The position numbers and the translations under genes were made by a program. DNA of 12,230 bases from Rhodobacteraceae bacterium UBA2553 (GTDB lineage: Bacteria > Pseudomonadota > Alphaproteobacteria > Rhodobacterales > Rhodobacteraceae): positions 16,611 through 28,840 of the forward strand of contig DDMF01000085.1 in NCBI GenBank assembly GCA_002340515.1, in the 5' to 3' direction. Below, in pieces: positions 5,921 to 12,230 of the stretch. The notes beneath the pieces are model-generated. The model was not told the DNA's origin. It did not search any database and worked only from the letters and a program-made list of their open reading frames with translations. Positions within the stretch are counted from its first letter, which is position 1, and each line of letters starts with the position of its first letter.

Positions 5921-5954
5921 AAAAGGCCGTCAGCCGAGTGCTGGCGGCCTTTTT
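5921..5954 (+). terminator. Intrinsic terminator of the cytochrome c gene
   Basis: A 14-bp stem pairs AAAAGGCCGTCAGC (5921-5934) with GCTGGCGGCCTTTT (5940-5953), with one G-U pair and a 5-nt loop. A five-T tail (5950-5954) overlaps the end of the stem. It lies 30 bp after the cytochrome stop codon. The A-run at its left side means it may also work weakly on the other strand, where no gene needs it. Confidence 0.9.
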
Positions 5955-6085
5955 CTGTTGCGCTCACAGCGGATGCGCGGGACGGTGTGTTAACAAGCTG
6001 TTCACCATGTTGCGCCTTGAATGTTACCAAGGTGCAGTTTTAGTTTGGAACAGTTGAAATGCGCGCGTCATCGGAGGAGCCCCCA

Positions 6086-7987
6086 ATGCAGCACACCCCG
6101 CAAGCCACATCCAAATCCCACGCCCAACCTCACCCTCGTTTACGCCTTGCGCTCGCGGGATTGATCTCGGCGGGGTGTGTTTTGATGTCGGCATATGGCC
6201 TGCGGGCCGCGGATACGGTGACGACACATGCCTATTCCTATTTCAACACGCCCAAATACGGCCCCGATTTCACACATCTCACCTATGTGAATCCAGACGC
6301 CCCCAAAGGTGGCGAGATCGTTATCGCATCGGAACGCGGCACGTTCGACAGCTTTAACCCCTATGCGCGCAAAGGGGTGCCCGGGGCCCTTGCCTCGATG
6401 AACTTCGAACAGTTGATGACAAGCACAGCAGATGAAATTGGCACCTCTTACGGGCTGCTGGCAGAAAGCATTGAATACCCTGAGGATCAAAGCTGGGTGA
6501 TTTTCACGCTGCACCCCAAGGCGCGGTTTGCCGATGGCAGCGATGTAAAGGCAAGTGACGTGGCGTTCACCCATAATCTCTTTATGGAACAGGGCCTGAT
6601 CAGCTATCGCGAAGGGGTCAGCAGGATCATCAAAGGCGTTGAGGCTTTGGATGAGGACCGGGTGAAGTTTACCTTTACCGATGAAAGCCCGGTGCGTGAA
6701 CGGATTGAGCAGGCGGGTGCCAGCATTGTCATGTCCGAGGCATGGTATAAAGAAACTGGGGCGCGGCTGGATGAAAGCCGTTTGGAACAGGCCTTGGGCA
6801 CCGGACCCTATATGCTTGACAGTTTTAAGGTCAACGAACGGATCATTTATAAACTGAACCCCGACTATTGGGGCAAAGATCTGCCGATCAACAAGGGCCG
6901 CTGGAATTTTGACACCATCCGGGTGGAGTATTTTGCCGACAGCAATGCCGCCTTTGAGGGTTTTACCGGCGGTGCTTATACGTTCCGCGTGGAAAGCAGT
7001 TCAAAACAATGGGCGACGTCCTATGATTTTCCTGCCATCGACGACGGGCATGTGATCAAGACCGAGTTGGAGGATGGCAGCCAAGCCTCTGGGCAGGCCT
7101 ATGTGTTCAACATGCGCCATGAGAAATTCCAAGACATTCGCGTGCGCGAAGCCATTGGCCTGATGTTCAATTACGAATGGTCCAACGAGGCGTTGTTTTA
7201 CGGGCTTTACGAGCGTGTGAACAGTTTCACAGAAAACTCCTACCTTGAGGCGGTGGGCGAACCTTCGGCCGAAGAACGCGCGCTTTTAGAGCCTTTGGCG
7301 GATCTTTTGCCCGACGGAGCATTGGGCGACGCCATCATGGCGCCGACCTCTGGCAAGCGTCAGTTTGACCGTAAAAACGCCCGCAAGGCGTCGGCGCTTT
7401 TGGACGACGCGGGTTGGGCCGTGGGCGACGATGGCATGCGGCGCAATGCGCAAGGCCAAACCCTTGATATCGAGTTTCTGACCTATTCCCCGACCTTTGA
7501 TCGCGTGATCACACCTTATGTGGAAAACCTGCGCAAAATCGGTGTGGATGCCAAATTAAACCGGGTCGATACCTCGCAGTTTGTCGATCGGCGTTATGCC
7601 TTTGATTACGACATTATCACCGACAGTCTGGCGCTGGGGTATGAACCCGGCGGCAATCTGGAACAACGCTTTGGGTCAAAAGAAGCAGCGGTGTCGGTGT
7701 TTAATTCGCCCGGCGTGTCCGACCCGGCGGTTGACAGCCTCATCGACACCATTCGCAATGCCCGCACCAAAGACGAGCTGGTGGTGGGCGTAAAGGCGCT
7801 TGACCGCGTGCTGCGCGCGCTGAAATTCACTGTGCCACAATGGTACAAAGACAAATACACCGTCGCCTATTACAACCAGTTTGAACACCCCGCCCCCCTG
7901 CCCCCTTATGACTTGGGCTATCTGGACTTCTGGTGGGTGAATGCTGATAAGGCCGCGGCCTTGAAATCTTCGGGTGTGCTGCGTTAA
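6086..7987 (+). CDS. yejA: YejA-type periplasmic oligopeptide-binding protein of an ABC importer
   Basis: A 633-residue SBP_bac_5-family protein that captures peptides in the periplasm for the YejBEF transporter. A Sec signal has an unusually long polar n-region (about 17 residues ending in RLR), a hydrophobic core at 21-39 (LALAGLISAGCVLMSAYGL) and probable cleavage near residue 41-42. The mature start THAYSYFNTPKYGPDF and the PDAPKGGEIVIASERGTFDSFNPYARKG segment are typical of YejA. GTGPYMLDSFKVNERIIYKLNPDYWGKDLP and the C-terminal QWYKDKYTVAYYNQF segment agree with the family. The start was set at ATG 6086 because GGAGGAG (6073-6079) lies 6 nt upstream; an in-frame start at 6059 has no such site. 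The 131-bp gap after the previous terminator must hold the operon promoter, but I cannot assign one. In E. coli the system imports microcin C; in several alphaproteobacteria it affects antimicrobial-peptide tolerance. Confidence 0.92.
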   Translation: MQHTPQATSKSHAQPHPRLRLALAGLISAGCVLMSAYGLRAADTVTTHAYSYFNTPKYGPDFTHLTYVNPDAPKGGEIVIASERGTFDSFNPYARKGVPGALASMNFEQLMTSTADEIGTSYGLLAESIEYPEDQSWVIFTLHPKARFADGSDVKASDVAFTHNLFMEQGLISYREGVSRIIKGVEALDEDRVKFTFTDESPVRERIEQAGASIVMSEAWYKETGARLDESRLEQALGTGPYMLDSFKVNERIIYKLNPDYWGKDLPINKGRWNFDTIRVEYFADSNAAFEGFTGGAYTFRVESSSKQWATSYDFPAIDDGHVIKTELEDGSQASGQAYVFNMRHEKFQDIRVREAIGLMFNYEWSNEALFYGLYERVNSFTENSYLEAVGEPSAEERALLEPLADLLPDGALGDAIMAPTSGKRQFDRKNARKASALLDDAGWAVGDDGMRRNAQGQTLDIEFLTYSPTFDRVITPYVENLRKIGVDAKLNRVDTSQFVDRRYAFDYDIITDSLALGYEPGGNLEQRFGSKEAAVSVFNSPGVSDPAVDSLIDTIRNARTKDELVVGVKALDRVLRALKFTVPQWYKDKYTVAYYNQFEHPAPLPPYDLGYLDFWWVNADKAAALKSSGVLR

Positions 7988-8036
7988 TCACGCGGGCATC
8001 CAGTATCGAGCACAACAGATAAGAACGGGACCCCCT

Positions 8037-9116
8037 ATGGGCGCTTATATCCTGCGCAGGCTACTTCTGATCATTCCGACGCTGTTTGGGATCATGGTGA
8101 TCAATTTCACCCTGACCCAATTTGTGCCGGGCGGCCCGATTGAACAGATCATCGCCCAGATGGAAGGCGAAGGGAATGTGTTTGAGGCGATCACTGGCGG
8201 CGGCAGCGAAGTCAGCAGCGCAGGCGGGGATGAGCGTTACCTTGGGTCGCGCGGTCTGCCGCCGGAATTCATCGCCGAGCTTGAAAAAGAGTTTGGTTTT
8301 GACAAGCCACCCGTTGAGCGGTTTTTCGGAATGTTGTGGAATTACGTTCGGTTGGACTTTGGTGAAAGCTATTTCCGGTCGATTGGCGTGTTTGAATTGG
8401 TGGCGGAAAAACTGCCCGTGTCGATCACATTGGGGCTGTGGTCCACGGTTATCGCCTATGTGATTTCGATCCCCTTGGGCATCAAAAAGGCGGTGCGCGA
8501 CGGGTCACGTTTTGACACCTGGACCTCGGGCATGATCATCGTGGCCTATGCCATCCCCGGCTTTCTGTTTGCGATCCTTTTGCTGGTGCTTTTCGCGGGT
8601 GGGTCTTACCTGCAATGGTTCCCATTGCGCGGGCTGACGTCGGACAATTGGGCGGAGCTGAGCCTGATTGGAAAAGTGGTGGATTACTTCTGGCACATCG
8701 CTTTGCCGGTGATTGCATCGACCATTTCCAGCTTTGCCACGCTCACCCTGTTGACGAAAAACAGCTTTCTCGATGAGATCAAAAAGCAATATGTGGTCAC
8801 TGCGCGCGCCAAAGGGCTGGCGGAAAACAAAGTGCTTTACGGCCATGTATTTCGCAACGCGATGCTGATTGTGATCGCCGGTTTCCCGTCTTTGTTTCTG
8901 GGCGTGTTCTTCGGCAGCTCGGTCATCATTGAGACGCTGTTCTCGCTGGATGGGCTTGGGCGTCTTGGGTTCGAGGCGGCACTGGCGCGCGACTATCCGG
9001 TGATCTTTGGCACGCTTTTTGTGTTCGGTATTATTGGCCTTGTCGTCGGCATCCTGTCGGACCTCATGTATGTCTTCGTCGATCCCCGCATCGACTTTGA
9101 AGCGCGGGAGGCTTGA
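8037..9116 (+). CDS. yejB: YejB-type ABC transporter permease
   Basis: A 359-residue inner-membrane permease. The N-terminus MGAYILRRLLLIIPTLFGIM leads directly into the first membrane helix and VPGGPIEQI, standard for the DppB/YejB group. A periplasmic stretch (about 40-100, with QMEGEG and EFGFDKPPVERF) is characteristic of YejB. The BPD_transp_1 domain includes helices at about 130-150, 164-188, 220-240, 275-300 and 322-343. The EAA coupling motif at 251-279 (QYVVTARAKGLAENKVLYGH then VFRNAML) contacts the ATPase YejF. ATG 8037 is preferred: it lies 49 bp after the yejA stop codon and gives the expected first residues. An in-frame ATG at 7974 would overlap yejA and add a non-family extension. 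The ribosome binding site is weak (CGGGA), so translation may partly depend on yejA readthrough or coupling. Confidence 0.93.
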   Translation: MGAYILRRLLLIIPTLFGIMVINFTLTQFVPGGPIEQIIAQMEGEGNVFEAITGGGSEVSSAGGDERYLGSRGLPPEFIAELEKEFGFDKPPVERFFGMLWNYVRLDFGESYFRSIGVFELVAEKLPVSITLGLWSTVIAYVISIPLGIKKAVRDGSRFDTWTSGMIIVAYAIPGFLFAILLLVLFAGGSYLQWFPLRGLTSDNWAELSLIGKVVDYFWHIALPVIASTISSFATLTLLTKNSFLDEIKKQYVVTARAKGLAENKVLYGHVFRNAMLIVIAGFPSLFLGVFFGSSVIIETLFSLDGLGRLGFEAALARDYPVIFGTLFVFGIIGLVVGILSDLMYVFVDPRIDFEAREA

Positions 9117-9118
9117 AG

Positions 9119-10225
9119 ATGGCGCTCTCTCCTCTCAATCAACGTCGCTGGCGCAATTTCCGCCGCAATGGCCGGGCGTTCTGGTCGTTGATCCTGTTTT
9201 GCATTCTGTTTGGACTGACGCTGTTTGCCGAAGTCCTTGCCAATGACAAACCGATCCTTGTGCAATATCGCGGCGAGATTTACGCGCCGATCCTGAAGTT
9301 TTACCCTGAAACCACCTTTGGCGGGGATTTCAAAACCGAAGCACCCTATGACGATATCGAAGTGCAATGCCTGATCAAATCTGGCGGGTTGCAAGACTGT
9401 TGGGATGACCCTGAGGGCGTGATCGAACAGGCCCAAACCGGCACGGTGAATGGCGCGAATATCGAAGCAGGGTGGATAATCTGGCCGCCGGTACGTTACA
9501 GTTTCACCACCATCGTCGACACCGGTGGCGCCGTGCCTTCGCCGCCCACCGCACAGAACCTCTTGGGCACCGATGACACCTCGCGCGATGTGCTGGCGCG
9601 GGTGATTTACGGTTTCCGATTGTCGGTGTTTTTTACCATCATCGTCACCACGCTGACCTCGATTGTGGGCATCGCTGCGGGCGCCGTTCAGGGCTATTTC
9701 GGCGGCAAGGTGGATTTGATTTTCCAACGCATCCTGGAAATCTGGGGGTCCACCCCGTCACTTTACGTGATCATCATCCTTTTCGCCATTTTGGGGCGCA
9801 GCTTCTGGCTGTTGGTCTTTGTGACCGTGCTGTTTGGCTGGCCTGCATTGGTGGGTGTGGTCCGGGCCGAATTCTTACGCGCCCGCAACTTTGAATATGT
9901 GCGCGCCGCCCGCGCGCTTGGGGTGTCTAACCGGGTGATCATGTACCGCCACGTTCTGCCCAACGCGATGGTGGCCACACTGACCATGCTGCCCTTCATC
10001 ATCACCGGCACCATTTCAACCCTCGCCACGCTCGATTTCCTTGGCTTTGGCCTGCCCTCCTCCGCGCCATCCTTGGGCGAGCTGACCCGTCAGGCGAAAG
10101 CAAACCTGCAAGCGCCGTGGCTCGCCTTTACCGCCTTTATGACCTTCTCCATCCTGCTGTCGCTGCTTGTCTTCATTTTCGAAGGCGTGCGCGACGCGTT
10201 TGACCCGCGAAAGACCTTCCAATGA
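9119..10225 (+). CDS. yejE: YejE-type ABC transporter permease
   Basis: A 368-residue second permease of the peptide importer, pairing with YejB. It starts SPLNQRRWRNFRRNGRAFWSL, has a first membrane helix at about 21-40, and then a large periplasmic insert (about 41-160) with KPILVQYRGEIYAPILKFYP and NLLGTDDTSRDVLARVIYGF, a YejE hallmark. That insert contains two cysteines ten residues apart (C84, C94) that could form a disulfide. The BPD_transp_1 domain follows with the EAA motif at about 259-283 (EYVRAARALGVSNRVIMYRH then VLPNAM). The start was set at ATG 9119 because GGGAGG (9106-9111) lies 7 nt upstream; the in-frame TTG at 9113 is too near that site. Only 2 bp separate it from the yejB stop codon, and its own stop codon overlaps the yejF start, implying translational coupling. 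Confidence 0.93.
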   Translation: MALSPLNQRRWRNFRRNGRAFWSLILFCILFGLTLFAEVLANDKPILVQYRGEIYAPILKFYPETTFGGDFKTEAPYDDIEVQCLIKSGGLQDCWDDPEGVIEQAQTGTVNGANIEAGWIIWPPVRYSFTTIVDTGGAVPSPPTAQNLLGTDDTSRDVLARVIYGFRLSVFFTIIVTTLTSIVGIAAGAVQGYFGGKVDLIFQRILEIWGSTPSLYVIIILFAILGRSFWLLVFVTVLFGWPALVGVVRAEFLRARNFEYVRAARALGVSNRVIMYRHVLPNAMVATLTMLPFIITGTISTLATLDFLGFGLPSSAPSLGELTRQAKANLQAPWLAFTAFMTFSILLSLLVFIFEGVRDAFDPRKTFQ

Positions 10226-11829
10226 GTGTTCTCAAAGTTGACAATCTCCGTGTGAGTTTTCGCCAAGACGGCCAATCGCATCCCGCCGTGCGTGGGGTGA
10301 GTTTTGAGGTGGGTAAAGGCGAAACCGTGGCATTGGTGGGCGAAAGCGGATCCGGGAAATCGGTGACCGCCCTGTCCACCGTGGGGCTTTTGCCCGACAG
10401 CGCCACCATCGAAGGCTCGGTGACCTATGCGGGTCGCGAGATGATTGGCGCATCCGATGCCACATTGCGCGCCGCACGCGGCAATGACATCAGCTTTATT
10501 TTCCAGGAGCCGATGACCTCGCTCAATCCGTTGCACACAATTGAAAAGCAATTGGCTGAATCAATTATCCTGCATCAGGGCCTGACCGGCGACGCGGTAC
10601 GCGTGCGCATTCTGGACCTGCTGGAAAAGGTTGGCATCCGGGACGCTGAAAGCCGCCTGTCAAGTTATCCCCACCAGCTGTCTGGCGGGCAACGCCAGCG
10701 GGTGATGATCGCGATGGCTTTGGCCAACGGGCCGGAGCTTTTGGTGGCGGACGAGCCGACAACTGCGCTGGACGTAACCATTCAGGCGCAAATTCTTGAT
10801 CTGTTGGTGGACTTGAAAGAGGCCGAAGGCATGAGCCTGTTGTTCATCACCCATGACCTTGGCATTGTGCGCAAAATCGCCGACCGGGTTTGTGTGATGA
10901 AAGATGGCGAGATTGTTGAGGCTGGTCCAACGGCTCAGATTTTCGACAATCCGCAGCATGACTATACCAAAACCCTGCTGAACGCCGAAGCCCAGGGTCG
11001 CCCTGCCCCTGTGGCCGAAAACGCCCCTGAAATTGCCAATACCAATGATTTGCGCATCTGGTTCCCGGTGCAACGCGGGTTGATGCGCCGCACGGTGGGT
11101 CACATCAAAGCGGTGAATGCCGCGAGCTTTTCGGTGCGTGCCGGCGAAACTGTGGGCATCGTGGGCGAAAGTGGCTCGGGCAAAACCACGCTTGCGCTTG
11201 CCGTGATGCGTTTGATCAGTTCCCAAGGGCCCGTAGTGTTTCTGGGTGAGGATATTCAGGGGCTGAAGTCGCGCCAATTGCAACCCCTGCGCCGCGATAT
11301 GCAGATTGTGTTTCAGGATCCTTATGGGTCGCTCTCCCCACGCATGACGGCGGAGGAGATCATTGCCGAAGGCCTGTCCGTACACGGGTTGGAACCCGGT
11401 CGCAATCGCACCGAGATGGTCGCGGAAATTATGGACGAGGTGGGGCTGGATCCCGCCACGATGCACCGTTACCCGCATGAGTTTTCCGGCGGTCAGCGTC
11501 AGCGTATTGCCATCGCACGCGCCATGATCCTGCGCCCGAAACTGGTGGTACTGGATGAACCCACGTCGGCGCTTGATATGACCGTACAGGTGCAAATCGT
11601 TGATCTGTTGCGAAATTTACAAAAGAAATACGGGCTGGCCTATTTGTTCATCAGTCACGATTTACGGGTGGTGCGTGCCTTGGCCCATAAGGTGCTGGTG
11701 ATGCGCGCCGGAGACATTGTGGAAAGTGGATCAGCGGATCAGATTTTTGACGCGCCACGAACCGAATATACCCGCGCCTTGATGGCGGCGGCATTTGATA
11801 TGAAAGCATCGGACGCAGTGTCGCAATAA
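10222..11829 (+). CDS. yejF: YejF-type peptide ABC transporter ATPase (two fused nucleotide-binding domains)
   Basis: A 535-residue cytoplasmic ATPase carrying both nucleotide-binding domains in one chain. Domain 1 has Walker A GESGSGKS (40-47), Q-loop FQEPMTSLNP, signature LSGGQRQR (153-160), Walker B LLVADEP (173-179) and switch THD (210-212). Domain 2 has GESGSGKT (315-322), FQDPYGSLSPRMT, FSGGQRQR (421-428), LVVLDEP (441-447) and SHD (478-480). Both catalytic sites therefore look intact. The NPQHDYTKTLL and APRTEYTRALM stretches are the oligopeptide-type C-terminal extensions of each domain. The gene overlaps yejE by ATGA, giving a one-to-one coupled output of permease and ATPase. Paralogous double ATPases such as GsiA are the alternative, but the gene order A-B-E-F makes YejF the natural call. 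A terminator follows 26 bp after the stop codon. Confidence 0.94.
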   Translation: MSVLKVDNLRVSFRQDGQSHPAVRGVSFEVGKGETVALVGESGSGKSVTALSTVGLLPDSATIEGSVTYAGREMIGASDATLRAARGNDISFIFQEPMTSLNPLHTIEKQLAESIILHQGLTGDAVRVRILDLLEKVGIRDAESRLSSYPHQLSGGQRQRVMIAMALANGPELLVADEPTTALDVTIQAQILDLLVDLKEAEGMSLLFITHDLGIVRKIADRVCVMKDGEIVEAGPTAQIFDNPQHDYTKTLLNAEAQGRPAPVAENAPEIANTNDLRIWFPVQRGLMRRTVGHIKAVNAASFSVRAGETVGIVGESGSGKTTLALAVMRLISSQGPVVFLGEDIQGLKSRQLQPLRRDMQIVFQDPYGSLSPRMTAEEIIAEGLSVHGLEPGRNRTEMVAEIMDEVGLDPATMHRYPHEFSGGQRQRIAIARAMILRPKLVVLDEPTSALDMTVQVQIVDLLRNLQKKYGLAYLFISHDLRVVRALAHKVLVMRAGDIVESGSADQIFDAPRTEYTRALMAAAFDMKASDAVSQ

Positions 11830-11855
11830 TCAGAATCACACAATGACAGGCACAA

Positions 11856-11885
11856 AAAAGGGCACATCAAATGACGCGCCCTTTT
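11856..11885. terminator. Probable bidirectional terminator between yejF and the SPOR gene
   Basis: AAAAGGGC (11856-11863) pairs with GCCCTTTT (11878-11885) across a 14-nt loop. The plus-strand product ends in four U residues. The minus-strand product has a longer run of six T (11859-11854), so it should terminate the convergent SPOR-domain gene at least as well as the yej operon. Confidence 0.7.
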
Positions 11886-11904
11886 GTTGATTGAAACCGC
11901 CAGA

Positions 11905-12230
11905 TCACGATGGCCCAATCACATCACAATCAGAGCTGCGCGCCTGCAAGCGGCGACAGGCCATATTCGCCTGTTCCTCGGTCATGCCGACAAAGTTTGC
12001 ATACCATCCACGTGGGCGGTTCACGACTTTGCGCAGGGCATCATCCAGCGTGTCGATTTCCTTGAGCGCGGTTTTCAGCAAAAGCCGCTCTGCTTGATAC
12101 CGGGACGCCAAAACGCCCACATTGATCCCCCAATGGCGCCCGCCGGATGTGGACATACGCGTGACCACCTCTTGTTTCACCGGCGCAGCGGGGCGTGGTG
12201 TGGCCGCGGCCAATACAATCGCCGCTGGAC
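11905..12230 (-). CDS. SPOR-domain protein, C-terminal fragment; probably a D-alanyl-D-alanine carboxypeptidase (cut by window edge)
   Basis: An open frame of 108 codons enters from the right edge and stops at TGA 11907-11905; the true start is outside the window. The visible part begins with an Ala/Pro/Thr-rich linker (AAATPRPAAPVKQE) and then HWGINVGVLASRYQAERLLL, ALKEIDTLDDALRKVV, ANFVGMTEEQANMACRRLQA and CDVIGPS. Strand-helix-strand-helix with an opening 'W-I-VG-F/L-S-A' pattern is the SPOR fold, which binds denuded septal peptidoglycan glycans. From memory, Rhodobacterales D,D-carboxypeptidases of the penicillin-binding type end in a SPOR domain closely resembling this one, including the final 'ACRRL-AR--C--IGPS'. 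The catalytic SxxK domain would lie outside the window, so the enzyme call is an inference while the SPOR call rests on the visible sequence. Confidence 0.65.
   Translation of the reverse strand, partial: PAAIVLAAATPRPAAPVKQEVVTRMSTSGGRHWGINVGVLASRYQAERLLLKTALKEIDTLDDALRKVVNRPRGWYANFVGMTEEQANMACRRLQARSSDCDVIGPS

Noticed and set aside
6170..6180. Possible lipobox SAGC in the YejA signal peptide
   Set aside because: The residue at -3 is serine, not Leu/Val/Ile, and the cysteine lies in the middle of the hydrophobic core, so a soluble periplasmic protein is more likely.
10660..11595. 311-codon minus-strand open frame antisense to yejF
   Set aside because: It mirrors the conserved ATPase motifs of yejF; the His/Arg/Gln-rich translation has no protein-like pattern.

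Overview
The window looks like a chromosomal segment of a marine-type alphaproteobacterium, most likely Rhodobacterales (Roseobacter group). The evidence is indirect but consistent: moderately high GC, an alphaproteobacterial-style small SRP RNA, a cytochrome-cy-like membrane-tethered cytochrome c, a stand-alone prephenate dehydratase whose ACT domain is the 'NMTKLESY' type, an approximately 320-residue NudC, and a complete yejABEF operon. No phage, transposon, plasmid or CRISPR signature is visible, so this reads as core genome.

Left part (1-2639), all on the minus strand. Reading leftwards there is a long CpdB-like metallophosphoesterase/nucleotidase (2639-666). It is followed by a well-formed promoter (654-626) and the SRP 4.5S RNA gene ffs (619-525). 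A 286-bp spacer rich in short inverted repeats comes next, then the first 79 codons of rsgA (238-1), cut by the window edge. The spacer is the least explained stretch: six short-loop dyads lie within about 245 bp, including two look-alike dyads whose centres are 31 bp apart, plus a 12-codon ORF with a strong ribosome binding site.

Middle part (2640-5954). A 219-bp divergent spacer separates cpdB from nudC (NADH pyrophosphatase, plus strand). nudC is followed by a small SRPBCC-fold protein. This pair converges on prephenate dehydratase (pheA, minus strand), which is divergent from a membrane-anchored cytochrome c. The cytochrome gene ends at a strong intrinsic terminator.

Right part (6086-11829). 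yejA-yejB-yejE-yejF encode a periplasmic binding protein, two permeases and a double-ATPase that together form a peptide ABC importer. The spacing is very tight: 2 bp between yejB and yejE, and a 4-bp ATGA overlap between yejE and yejF. The operon ends at a probably bidirectional terminator shared with a convergent minus-strand gene. Only the C-terminal SPOR-domain end of that gene is inside the window; it is probably a D,D-carboxypeptidase.

I found no convincing novel multi-gene system. The observations most worth checking are the structured ffs-rsgA spacer, the CpdB-family enzyme lacking a signal peptide, and the altered phenylalanine-binding motifs in the prephenate dehydratase.
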